Below, piece after piece: positions 56,059 to 64,000 of a DNA stretch of 64,000 bases. Position 1 is the stretch's first letter. Each line of letters opens with the position of its first letter. Below the pieces are notes generated by a model. That model had not been told where the DNA came from. It worked only from the letters and a program-made list of their open reading frames with translations, and did no database searches. Made by a program: the position numbers and the translations under genes. Source of the DNA: Moritella marina ATCC 15381 (GTDB lineage: Bacteria; Pseudomonadota; Gammaproteobacteria; Enterobacterales; Moritellaceae); the NCBI RefSeq assembly GCF_008931805.1, contig NZ_CP044399.1:4017370-4081369 (forward strand), given 5' to 3'.

Positions 56059-57435
56059 TTATAAGAAAAATGGACTAGGTTGGAAAAGTTTCTCTACATC
56101 TGGGATAAACTTTTTATCAACCAAAAACATCACCACGTGATCATCTTGTTCAATCACGGTTTTGTCGTGGGCAATTAATACGGCATCATTACGTACTATC
56201 GCGCCAATTGTCGTACCTACAGGTAGTTTTAAACTACCAACTGTGCGACCCACAACACGAGATGTTAATTTATCACCATAAGCAATGGCTTCAATTGCTT
56301 CAGCTGCGCCACGACGTAACGAGTAAACGTTAGCTATACCAGCTCGTCGAACATGGGTTAATAGCGCTGAAATGGTGGCTTGTTGCGGTGAGATCGCAAT
56401 ATCAATAGTGCCGCCTTGTACAAGGTCAACATAAGCACCGCGTTGAATTAGTACCATGGCTTTTTTAGCGCCCATGCGTTTAGCGAGCATGGCTGACATA
56501 ATATTTGCTTCATCATCATTGGTGACGGCAATAAAGACATCGGTTTGATCGATATGTTCTTCATTTAGTAATTCTTGATCGGAGGCGTCACCACAGAATA
56601 CGATCGTATTGTTGAGCATTTCTGATAACTGTTCTGCGCGAGTGATATTACGTTCGATCAGTTTTACCGAATAATCACGCTCTAAACGGCTCGCAAGTGC
56701 AGCACCAATATTACCACCGCCAGCGATAATAATACGGCGATAAGGATTTTCTAGTTTTTGTAACTCACTCATTACTGCGCGGATATTGTTGCTTGCAGAG
56801 ACAAAGAAAACTTCGTCATCGGCTTCAATAATGGTCGTACCAAGTGGACGGATCGGTTTACCTTGACGGAAAATAGCCGCCACACGGGCTTCAACATTGG
56901 GCATGTGTTCACGTAATGCAGCAAGGGCATTACCGACCAATGGACCACCGTAATAGGCTTTTAATGCAACGAGTCCGACTTTGTTATTCGCAAAGTTGAC
57001 TACTTGCAGAGCTCCTGGGTAGTCGATAAGACGTTTAATATAATCGGTAACCAGTTGTTCGGGAGCGATTAAATGGTCAACCGCGATCGCTCCGTTATGA
57101 AATAAAGTTTCTTTGTGGTCTAGATAAGATTCGTTTCTGATCCGGGCTATTTTATTCGGGGTGTTAAATAGGGTATAAGCAACCTGACAAGCGATCATAT
57201 TAGTCTCGTCATTGTTGGTTACTGCGACGAGCATATCGGCATCTTGTGCACCCGCTTCGCGAAGTACGTCAGGGTTAGCCCCGTGACCCTCAACAACACG
57301 TAGATCAAATTTATCTTGTAAATTTCTTAGGCTACTACCATCGCGATCAATAATGGTAATGTCATTATTCTCACCTACTAGATTTTCAGCTAGTGTGCCG
57401 CCAACTTGGCCAGCCCCGATAATGATGATTTTCAT
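56059..57435 (-). CDS. trkA: Trk system NAD-binding regulatory subunit TrkA
   Basis: The 458-residue cytoplasmic protein has two RCK halves. The first has the Rossmann motif [16 protein letters not shown], and the second has [17 protein letters not shown]. TrkA binds NAD(H) and gates TrkH. GAGG precedes the ATG. The order rsmB-trkA-trkH downstream of def-fmt is the conserved gammaproteobacterial operon. Confidence 0.97.
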   Translation of the reverse strand: MKIIIIGAGQVGGTLAENLVGENNDITIIDRDGSSLRNLQDKFDLRVVEGHGANPDVLREAGAQDADMLVAVTNNDETNMIACQVAYTLFNTPNKIARIRNESYLDHKETLFHNGAIAVDHLIAPEQLVTDYIKRLIDYPGALQVVNFANNKVGLVALKAYYGGPLVGNALAALREHMPNVEARVAAIFRQGKPIRPLGTTIIEADDEVFFVSASNNIRAVMSELQKLENPYRRIIIAGGGNIGAALASRLERDYSVKLIERNITRAEQLSEMLNNTIVFCGDASDQELLNEEHIDQTDVFIAVTNDDEANIMSAMLAKRMGAKKAMVLIQRGAYVDLVQGGTIDIAISPQQATISALLTHVRRAGIANVYSLRRGAAEAIEAIAYGDKLTSRVVGRTVGSLKLPVGTTIGAIVRNDAVLIAHDKTVIEQDDHVVMFLVDKKFIPDVEKLFQPSPFFL

Positions 57436-57605
57436 TTAACCTCGCACCAAATAAAATTGTCGTGATCTGTTCGTTAAGGCTATTCTACGCCTATCTAGGC
57501 TAAAGTCGAACTAAGCTAAAGCAGAGTTAAAGACAATAGTTTAATAACGCCAATAGTTTATAGCCAAATGATAATAATTTATCCGTTGGCTATAAAGGCT
57601 ATACC

Positions 57606-57624
57606 TACCCAAGTAGCTTGGGTA
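57606..57624. repeat. Palindrome TACCCAAG-TAG-CTTGGGTA
   Basis: A perfect 8-bp inverted repeat just after the rsmB stop, inside the operon. A related string occurs at about 39941-39960 (ATACCTAGTAGCTT). It looks like an intergenic repeat found in several marine gammaproteobacteria, but copy number cannot be measured in one window. Confidence 0.5.
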
Positions 57625-57627
57625 TTA

Positions 57628-58923
57628 TTACGCTTTTTTTTGTAATTTTGCGTAGAAGAAACCATCCATACCTTGGGTATTCGGTAGGATCTGCCAGCTA
57701 AATGCTTGGTCGTCACTGTTTGGATTTAGTGGTACTAGCACTGCATCAGTTGTACGCGCAACAAATTGGCTAATTTGCTCACTGTTTTCAGCAGGCAGAA
57801 TTGAACATGTTGCGTATAATAGGGTGCCACCAGGTTTAAGTTGCTGCCACATAGCATCTAATATTTCAGATTGTAGTTGTACTAATGGCGCTATATCGGA
57901 GTCGCGACGTAACCATTTGATATCAGGGTGGCGACGAATCACACCAGTAGCGCTACAAGGCGCATCTAGCAGAATACGATCAAATTTATCGCCTTTCCAC
58001 CAACCTTCTGGTTTGCTGGCATCACCATGAATTAGTTCAGCTTCTAATTGCATACGGGTTAGATTTTCTTGTACGCGTGCTAGACGTGTTTCATCAAAAT
58101 CTACCGCTACAAGATGCTTTAGTGCTGGTTGACGTTCTAAAATGTGGGCTGTTTTACCACCTGGAGCTGCACACGCATCAAGTACGAGTTCACCAGGCTG
58201 TGCATCTAAGAATTGCGCGGCAAATTGTGCCGCGCCATCTTGTACTGAACTATGGCCTTCAACAAAACCTGCAAGTTTGTAAACATCAGTCGGTTTTTCT
58301 AAACGTAACGCTGTATCCGCACTTTCAACTATGTCTGCTACAATTTCATCTGCGGCTAATAATGCTTGGTAATCTTCACGGTTATGATGTCGTTGATTAA
58401 CGCGGATCCACATCGGTGGACGCTCGTTGTTCGCCATTAATACGTCTTGCCACTGCTTTGGATAAGCCGCTTTAATACGCTTGATTAACCAACCTGGATG
58501 ACCAAATTTACACGCATCATTACCGTCTGCTAAGACTTCTAGGTCGTCTTGTTGGCGCTGGTAGTTACGTAGAATCGCATTCACCAAGCCACTTAACTTA
58601 GGTGATTTTAATACTTTAATCGCGTTAACAGTTTCAGCAACTGCAGCGTGTGCTGGAATACGCATGTATTTTAATTGGTATAAACCAACCAGAATTAGGA
58701 AATGCACAGGTCGCTGTTTACCAATTAGTGGCTTGCTCATTAGCTGACGACTAATAAATTCAAGGCGCGGTAACCAGCGCAGTACGCCGTAACAGATCTC
58801 CTGTAGTAAAGCACGATCCTTGGCAGGTAATAATTGCTGTGCAATCGGTAAGGCTGTCGTCAATGACTGGCCTCTATCAACTACTTGGTAAAGTACTTTT
58901 GCAGCGCTAGCTCTGGTTTTCAT
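57628..58923 (-). CDS. rsmB: 16S rRNA (cytosine(967)-C5)-methyltransferase
   Basis: The 431-residue protein has an N-terminal NusB-like helical domain ([20 protein letters not shown]) and a SAM-dependent methyltransferase domain with [13 protein letters not shown] and the catalytic [15 protein letters not shown]. RsmB methylates C967 of 16S rRNA. It is downstream of fmt with a 51 bp gap. Confidence 0.96.
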   Translation of the reverse strand: MKTRASAAKVLYQVVDRGQSLTTALPIAQQLLPAKDRALLQEICYGVLRWLPRLEFISRQLMSKPLIGKQRPVHFLILVGLYQLKYMRIPAHAAVAETVNAIKVLKSPKLSGLVNAILRNYQRQQDDLEVLADGNDACKFGHPGWLIKRIKAAYPKQWQDVLMANNERPPMWIRVNQRHHNREDYQALLAADEIVADIVESADTALRLEKPTDVYKLAGFVEGHSSVQDGAAQFAAQFLDAQPGELVLDACAAPGGKTAHILERQPALKHLVAVDFDETRLARVQENLTRMQLEAELIHGDASKPEGWWKGDKFDRILLDAPCSATGVIRRHPDIKWLRRDSDIAPLVQLQSEILDAMWQQLKPGGTLLYATCSILPAENSEQISQFVARTTDAVLVPLNPNSDDQAFSWQILPNTQGMDGFFYAKLQKKA

Positions 58924-58974
58924 GTATGTATATCCGCAGTAGAACCGTTTAACATTGCTAAACGGTTATAAATA

Positions 58975-59928
58975 TTAAATTGAATTAAGTAATTGATCGA
59001 CAGTAAACCACTCTTTACGAGCGTTTAATATGTCTTGTACTGGCATTGCTTTCTTACCAGCAAGTTGCATATTTAATAGTGTTAATACACCATTGCCTGT
59101 TGCGACTTGAATACCTTGTTTAGTTGCTGAAATAACAGTCCCTGGTTGTGCATCCGTTATCTCATCGCTAACGCTTGTTTGCCAAATTTTAACATTTTGT
59201 TCGGCAATTTGGGTGTAGCTTACTGGCCAAGGGTTAAAAGCACGTACTTGACGTTCAATTTCTACAGCAGATTGCGTCCAATCTATGTTGGCCTCTTCTT
59301 TACTTAGCTTTGCTGCATAGTTGGACTGTTCGTCATTTTGCACTTCAGCAACGGCAGTGTTGTTACTGATTTGTGCTAATGTTTCTAGCAAGCCTTGTGG
59401 GCCAAGCTCTGCTAGTTTGTCATATAAACTGGCACTGGTTTCATCATCCGCAATCGGGCATGTGACTTTATGTAGCATTGCGCCAGTATCAAGGCCTAAG
59501 TCCATTTGCATAATGGTTACGCCTGTTTCAGCATCGCCAGCCCAAATCGAACGTTGGATTGGTGCTGCACCGCGCCATCTCGGTAGTAATGAACCGTGCA
59601 CGTTAATACAGCCTAAGCGTGGTGTATCAAGTACGACCTGCGGCAAGATTAAGCCATAGGCAACGACAACCATTAAGTCAGCATTTAACGCGGCTAATTC
59701 TTGTTGAGCGTCTTCCTGGCGTAAACTAACGGGTTGGAATACAGGGATGTCATGGCTAACGGCAAGCTGTTTTACATCACTTGGCTTTAGTTTTTTGCCA
59801 CGTCCTGCTGGGCGATCGGGCTGGCTATATGCAGCGATCACTTCATGCTCTGAATTGATTAATGCAGAGAGGTGTTTGGCGGCAAAATCAGGTGTGCCGG
59901 CAAAAATAATACGTAGTGGTTTGGTCAA
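58975..59928 (-). CDS. fmt: Methionyl-tRNA formyltransferase
   Basis: The 317-residue enzyme formylates initiator Met-tRNA using 10-formyl-THF. Motifs include [34 protein letters not shown] and [20 protein letters not shown]. The start codon is TTG with AGGA seven bases upstream, giving the family N-terminus. It follows def by 22 bp. Confidence 0.96.
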   Translation of the reverse strand: MTKPLRIIFAGTPDFAAKHLSALINSEHEVIAAYSQPDRPAGRGKKLKPSDVKQLAVSHDIPVFQPVSLRQEDAQQELAALNADLMVVVAYGLILPQVVLDTPRLGCINVHGSLLPRWRGAAPIQRSIWAGDAETGVTIMQMDLGLDTGAMLHKVTCPIADDETSASLYDKLAELGPQGLLETLAQISNNTAVAEVQNDEQSNYAAKLSKEEANIDWTQSAVEIERQVRAFNPWPVSYTQIAEQNVKIWQTSVSDEITDAQPGTVISATKQGIQVATGNGVLTLLNMQLAGKKAMPVQDILNARKEWFTVDQLLNSI

Positions 59929-59950
59929 GGTTAATTCCTAATTTGTATTC

Positions 59951-60454
59951 TTATTTGTTTTGACGTGCTAGCTTTTCTAATTTTTTTCGAATTCTTTGCT
60001 GTTTTAGCGGTGATAAATAGTCAATGAACAATTTCCCATTCAAATGGTCTACTTCGTGCTGCAAACAAATGGCTAATAAATCATGCGCTTCTAGTGTAAA
60101 CTTATTTCCGTCACGGTCTAATGCTGTTACTGTCACGCTTTCCGCGCGGGGCACGAAAGCACGTGATTCTGGTACCGATAGGCAGCCTTCTTCAATCCCC
60201 GTGTCACCGTTTTTTTCGGTAATTTCAGGGTTGATAAGGATCAGAGGTTCATCGCGTTTTCCTGACACATCGATAACGACAATGCGCTGTAAAATATCGA
60301 CTTGTACAGCCGCTAAACCTATGCCTTCTTCGGCATACATGGTTTCGAGCATGTTATCGATAATGATTTGTGTTGCTGGTGTGATTTCCTGCACAGGTTG
60401 AGCAATCTTTTTCAATCGGTCATCAGGAAAATGTAAAACTTCTAATATAGCCAT
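59951..60454 (-). CDS. def: Peptide deformylase
   Basis: The 167-residue metalloenzyme removes the N-formyl group from nascent proteins. Motif 1 is [10 protein letters not shown] (a Val replaces the usual Pro), motif 2 is [12 protein letters not shown] with the metal cysteine, and motif 3 is QHEVDHLNG with the HExDH ligands. It heads the def-fmt-rsmB-trkA-trkH operon and is divergent from the LysM gene. Confidence 0.96.
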   Translation of the reverse strand: MAILEVLHFPDDRLKKIAQPVQEITPATQIIIDNMLETMYAEEGIGLAAVQVDILQRIVVIDVSGKRDEPLILINPEITEKNGDTGIEEGCLSVPESRAFVPRAESVTVTALDRDGNKFTLEAHDLLAICLQHEVDHLNGKLFIDYLSPLKQQRIRKKLEKLARQNK

Positions 60455-60559
60455 GGTACTTTCTTATTTTGAATGGATTCAAATAACGCTTAATTTTGAC
60501 GTAAAACGTTACAATAATCACTATAAATATAAGCGTTCAAACAACAATTAGGAAAGGAT

Positions 60560-61651
60560 ATGTCCATAAAACGTCGTTTGATCTTTGCTTTAGCCGCTAT
60601 TTTACCTTTTTTAGCGCACGCTGATAGCTTAAACTTAAAAAATCAATATCCCACTGAATATATCGTTAAAAAAGGCGATACGCTCTGGGATATATCAAGT
60701 CAATATTTACAAAGCCCTTGGCTGTGGCCACAATTATGGGATGCAAATCCTGTATTAGCGGATCCGCATCTTATCTACCCCGGCGATAAACTACAATTAA
60801 TCTTTGTTGATGGTCAACCGCGTTTAGTGCGTAATCATGTGCGTAAACGCATACTTAAAGTATCCCCTAAAGCACGACCTGAATTAAAAGGTAGCCGTGC
60901 TATTCCGACGATACCATTAAAATTAATTAATTCATTTTTGAGCCGGGATTATGTGGCGACGGATGAAAAATTAAAACAAGCTCCTGTGATCTTAGGTAAT
61001 AATGATGGTAATAGCACTTTCATTGTTGGCCATAGTATATTTGCATCAAGTTCGTTGAAGCCCGGTCAATACGGTATTTATCGCCGGGGCCGTGTTTATA
61101 CTGACCCAATGACGAATGAAAAACTCGGTAACGAAGTTGAGTTCATTGCGATAGCGCACGTTGTTAATACAGGGACGGAAACTATCCCCGCGAAATTATC
61201 GATTTTGAAAAGCAGTAAAGAAGCGCGTAAAGGCGACCGATTATTGCCTATGCCAGAACAAGATCGGTTACCCGTTTATTTTCAACCGCGTAATTTTCAA
61301 TTGTCGAGTGATGGTTTAATTGTTGCTGCTGATGAGCAGTACAGCGCGATTGGTAAAAATGATGTCGTGGTGATTAATCGGGGCTGGCGTGATAGCGTGG
61401 GTGCTGGTGATGTATTTGCAGTATTGAAGCGCGGTAAAACGATTATTCGTCATGAGCAAGATCTCGATTTTGATTATACTGATCAAGTTAACCAATACGA
61501 TAAGCTGTTTTCTGACAAAAATGAGCTACAGCTCCCAGATGAACGAGTCGGAGAAATGATGGTGTTCAAAGTTTACGACAAAGTTAGCCTTGCACTCATA
61601 ACACATAGCTCTCAAGTGATTAAACTTAACGATAAGGTAAGTAACTTATGA
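60560..61651 (+). CDS. LysM peptidoglycan-binding exported protein
   Basis: The 363-residue protein has a signal peptide (MSIKRRLIFALAAILPFLAHA) and an N-terminal LysM domain at about residues 33-81 (YIVKKGDTLWDISSQYLQSPWLWPQLWDANP). The rest is a conserved region of unknown fold. LysM proteins with this context are always found beside def/fmt and dprA in gammaproteobacteria. The gene is divergent from def and starts a run with dprA and smg, 23 bp apart. Precise role in the envelope is unknown. Confidence 0.88.
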   Translation: MSIKRRLIFALAAILPFLAHADSLNLKNQYPTEYIVKKGDTLWDISSQYLQSPWLWPQLWDANPVLADPHLIYPGDKLQLIFVDGQPRLVRNHVRKRILKVSPKARPELKGSRAIPTIPLKLINSFLSRDYVATDEKLKQAPVILGNNDGNSTFIVGHSIFASSSLKPGQYGIYRRGRVYTDPMTNEKLGNEVEFIAIAHVVNTGTETIPAKLSILKSSKEARKGDRLLPMPEQDRLPVYFQPRNFQLSSDGLIVAADEQYSAIGKNDVVVINRGWRDSVGAGDVFAVLKRGKTIIRHEQDLDFDYTDQVNQYDKLFSDKNELQLPDERVGEMMVFKVYDKVSLALITHSSQVIKLNDKVSNL

Positions 61652-61674
61652 TAACTAGGGAGTAAAGGGTAATT

Positions 61675-62781
61675 ATGGTTAATGAGCAAGATAAATATTG
61701 GTTAGCATTATATGACGTTCCCAAAATAGGGGGCAGTAGAGCGCTAAAATTATTACAGAAAACATCATTAACTAAATTATTTACTAGTTCTGCGCAGTAT
61801 CTACAATCTCTTGGTTTAGATACTGCGCAGCAACAAGCCATCCTACATCCAGATTGGCAGGCTATTGATCGCAGTCTCAATTGGCTGGCAGAGCAAGACA
61901 ATCGTTACTTAATTCCTATCATTGATAATCACTATCCACTGGCATTAAAAAATATTCCTGCTCCACCGCTGCTTTTGTATCTCGAAGGTAACGTGGAATT
62001 AATCTCGAAACCACAGATCGCGATGGTTGGTACACGAGCGCCGAGCTATTATGGTAAAAGGTATGCCCACACTTTTGCGGCAGAATTAGTGCAATTAGGG
62101 CTCGTTGTCACTAGTGGTTTGGCTATTGGTGTTGATAGCGAATGTCACCGTAGTGCATTAGCCGTTAAGGGGGACACAATCGCCGTGTTAGGCTCAGGTC
62201 TAGCAAATGTTTATCCTAAACGACATCTCAAGTTAGCCCAACAGATCCGAGAACAAGGTGCGTTGGTTTCGGAATTCAGTCCTTTTACCCAAGCCCGGCC
62301 GGAACACTTCCCACGTCGTAATCGTATTGTTAGTGGTCTTTCACTTGGTGTCGTTGTGGTTGAGGCTGCACTAAACAGTGGTTCATTGATTTCTGCACGT
62401 TATGCCCTTGAACAAGGCAGGGAAGTCTTTGCTTTGCCTGGTGTAGTTGATAATCCTACCGCTGCTGGGTGTCATCATCTCATCCAGCAAGGGGCGAAAC
62501 TGATTACGCAAACAAGCGATATTACTGATGAACTCACATATATAAATGTACGTACGAAATTTGAGCAAACAGACCTGTTCAACTCTGATCCCGAAACTGT
62601 TTCATTGCCAAATCAAATTATCTTAGATAGTGTCGGTTATGAAGTAACGACAGCAGACCTAATTGCTGAGCGCAGCCAGCAATCTGTTAGCCAAGTATTA
62701 ACGAGTTTAATTGAACTGGAACTTGATAATTGGATCAATGCTGTGCCCGGTGGTTATGTTAGATCGCAACGGAGGGGCTAA
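61675..62781 (+). CDS. dprA: DNA-processing protein DprA (Smf)
   Basis: The 368-residue protein has an N-terminal helical region, the Rossmann-like DprA domain (MVGTRAPSYYGKRYAHTFAAEL, SGLAIGVDSECHRSAL, LGSGLANVYPKRH, FPRRNRIVSGLS) and a C-terminal winged helix. DprA loads RecA onto incoming single-stranded DNA in natural transformation. It overlaps the smg start by one base (TAATG). Competence is inferred for the species only by family. Confidence 0.95.
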   Translation: MVNEQDKYWLALYDVPKIGGSRALKLLQKTSLTKLFTSSAQYLQSLGLDTAQQQAILHPDWQAIDRSLNWLAEQDNRYLIPIIDNHYPLALKNIPAPPLLLYLEGNVELISKPQIAMVGTRAPSYYGKRYAHTFAAELVQLGLVVTSGLAIGVDSECHRSALAVKGDTIAVLGSGLANVYPKRHLKLAQQIREQGALVSEFSPFTQARPEHFPRRNRIVSGLSLGVVVVEAALNSGSLISARYALEQGREVFALPGVVDNPTAAGCHHLIQQGAKLITQTSDITDELTYINVRTKFEQTDLFNSDPETVSLPNQIILDSVGYEVTTADLIAERSQQSVSQVLTSLIELELDNWINAVPGGYVRSQRRG

Positions 62782-63257
62782 TGTTAGATATACTTATTTA
62801 TCTTTTCGAAAATTTTTATGAACAAAATGAATCTGAGTTCTTAGTTGATCGAGATAACTTGCTCGATGAATTAATTCAGGCCGGTTTTGCTGAAGCTGAA
62901 ATACATAAAGCTATTACTTGGATTGAGAATTTAGTCGAATTACGCAGTGGTGGTGTGCAAACTCACCTGTTGGTATCGAGCGTTGGTTCGATGCGGATTT
63001 ATACTGATACTGAGCAACTCTTCATAAACACGGAATGTCGTGGTTTTCTGTTATTTTTAGAACACATCAACGTACTTAACATTGAAACCAGAGAAATGGC
63101 TATTGACCGCTTGGTTGAATTGGAAAATACCAATTTAGATCTTGAAGATATTAAGTGGGTCATTCTTATGGTGCTTTTTAACGTGCCAAATGGTGAGCAA
63201 GCCTATCTACAAATGGAAGAATTAGTGCATGAAAAAACGCTCAATTACTTGCATTAA
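62781..63257 (+). CDS. smg: Smg family protein (DUF494)
   Basis: The 158-residue acidic protein begins MLDILIYLFENFYEQNES, the conserved Smg/DUF494 N-terminus, and has a helical C-terminus. Its function is unknown; in E. coli smg lies beside smf(dprA). It starts within the dprA stop codon region, indicating tight coupling. Confidence 0.92.
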   Translation: MLDILIYLFENFYEQNESEFLVDRDNLLDELIQAGFAEAEIHKAITWIENLVELRSGGVQTHLLVSSVGSMRIYTDTEQLFINTECRGFLLFLEHINVLNIETREMAIDRLVELENTNLDLEDIKWVILMVLFNVPNGEQAYLQMEELVHEKTLNYLH

Positions 63258-63364
63258 AATTGAATGATACTGTGAAAGGGCGATTTTAATTGCATTAAAT
63301 ACTGGCATAATATGTCGATTTTGCTAATATTCGCCCATCAATTATTTACTTAAAAATTGTTCAA

Positions 63365-63934
63365 ATGTCTAAAAATGACGAAAAATTGTTTACAGTTCAT
63401 GAACATGCCTTGGAGAAAGAGTACGAGACGTGCCCGCAATGCGGTGCTGAGTTAAGTATTAAAAATGCCAAATCCGGGCCCTTTTTAGGTTGCAATAATT
63501 ATCCAACTTGTGATTATTCACGCCCATTATCAAATCAATCTCACTTTGAAGATGACAAAGTGCTTGTCGGTTCTGAATGTCCAGAATGTCAGCACGAACT
63601 CGCATTGAAACGCGGCCGTTATGGCTTTTTCATCGGTTGTACCCAATTCCCCACTTGTAATTATATGTCGAAAACAGAAACGCCAGATGAAACTGGTATC
63701 GACTGTCCGCAGTGTAAGTCGGGTGAATTACTGCAGAAGAAATCACGTTTCGGCAAGATATTTTATTCTTGTAATAAATACCCTAAATGTAAATACATTA
63801 TTAATTTCAAACCTGTTTCAGAAGAATGTCCCGATTGTAAATGGGGCATTTTAGTGGAAAAGAAAACCAGTAATGGAAAACAACTTATTTGTCCGCAGAA
63901 AAGCTGTGGCTATAAGCGTGCTTTATTAGAATAG
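63365..63934 (+). CDS. Topoisomerase-type C4 zinc-finger protein (YrdD-like)
   Basis: The 189-residue protein consists almost entirely of four zinc-ribbon units of the topoisomerase I C-terminal type, each with CPxC and C-x-YPxC-like cysteines (CPQCGAELSIKNAKSGPFLGC, CPECQHELALKRGRYGFFIGC, CPQCKSGELLQKKSRFGKIF, CPDCKWGILVEKKTSNGKQL). It resembles E. coli YrdD, encoded by the same neighbourhood. It should bind single-stranded or structured DNA. It lacks a topoisomerase catalytic domain. Confidence 0.9.
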   Translation: MSKNDEKLFTVHEHALEKEYETCPQCGAELSIKNAKSGPFLGCNNYPTCDYSRPLSNQSHFEDDKVLVGSECPECQHELALKRGRYGFFIGCTQFPTCNYMSKTETPDETGIDCPQCKSGELLQKKSRFGKIFYSCNKYPKCKYIINFKPVSEECPDCKWGILVEKKTSNGKQLICPQKSCGYKRALLE

Positions 63935-63995
63935 TGATTAACACTATCAATTAATTTAACCAATTAAAAATAACTCATACGGAAAGGGAATAATT

Positions 63996-64000
63996 ATGTC
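63996..64000 (+). CDS. Start of next gene (truncated by window end)
   Basis: An ATG at 63996 follows GGAAAGGGAA, a good ribosome binding site, and the window ends two bases into the second codon. In relatives the gene after yrdD is tsaC (threonylcarbamoyl-AMP synthase), then aroE; the identity here is synteny-based only. Confidence 0.5.

Noticed and set aside
1..64000. CRISPR array, insertion sequence, prophage or integrase
   Set aside because: No repeat-spacer pattern, transposase, phage structural gene or integrase was found, including around the tRNA genes.

Overview
This 64 kb window is an ordinary chromosomal stretch of a marine gammaproteobacterium. The gene content and order (srkA-dsbA-yihG, yifB-ilvLGMED, ilvY-ilvC, rep, rpmB-rpmG, def-fmt-rsmB-trkA-trkH, dprA-smg-yrdD) combine Escherichia-like synteny blocks with features common in Alteromonadales and Vibrionales: CcoG, cytochrome c5, a VC2662-type surface-repeat protein, alanine dehydrogenase and an MshQ-type protein. 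The AT-leaning, TTA-rich coding style and this mix point to Moritella or a near relative. The genus is an inference. I see no insertion sequence, prophage or CRISPR array.

Layout. 0.2-7.5 kb holds a DedA/FAD-oxidoreductase fusion, a MocR regulator, ccoG, srkA and dsbA. 7.5-12.9 kb, on the minus strand, holds an acyl-CoA synthetase, two tandem YihG-type acyltransferases and yifB/comM. 13.1-24.2 kb is the isoleucine/valine locus: an attenuated leader peptide (ilvL), ilvG, ilvM, ilvE and ilvD, then an interruption by ald, a Bax-like glucosaminidase and a dicarboxylate/amino-acid symporter, then ilvA. 24.4-28.3 kb carries rlmJ, a hydrolase, a potassium channel, ubiK and a repeat protein. 28.4-31.1 kb is the divergent ilvY/ilvC pair with a candidate operator between them. 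31.3-39.7 kb holds a tandem GST-domain protein, the tRNA ct6A set (tcdA, csdE, csdA, scattered), a thiolase with palindromic upstream sites, and a two-component system flanked by PepSY and YgiW-type periplasmic proteins. 40-44.5 kb carries rpmB-rpmG, rep, a degenerate GGDEF/EAL protein and cytochrome c5.

The most unusual segment is 44.8-50.1 kb. A tRNA array, usually compact in relatives, is split here. tRNA-Arg(CCG) and tRNA-His lie on one side of a 4.2 kb gene for a 1408-residue LamG/DUF6701 (MshQ-like) secreted protein. A second promoter and tRNA-Pro, -His, -Leu(TAG) and -Pro lie on the other side. tRNA-His and tRNA-Pro are both duplicated, and the two Pro copies share identical flanks.

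50.3-64 kb returns to housekeeping genes: two unknown genes, creA, a short DksA paralogue, a small membrane protein, rmuC, the trkH-trkA-rsmB-fmt-def operon on the minus strand, and divergently a LysM protein, dprA, smg, a topoisomerase-type zinc-finger protein and the first codon of the next gene (probably tsaC).

I found no clearly new multi-gene system. The best leads are the split tRNA array with its large surface-protein gene, the PepSY/two-component/YgiW module, the palindromes before the thiolase, and several perfect inverted repeats at convergent gene ends.
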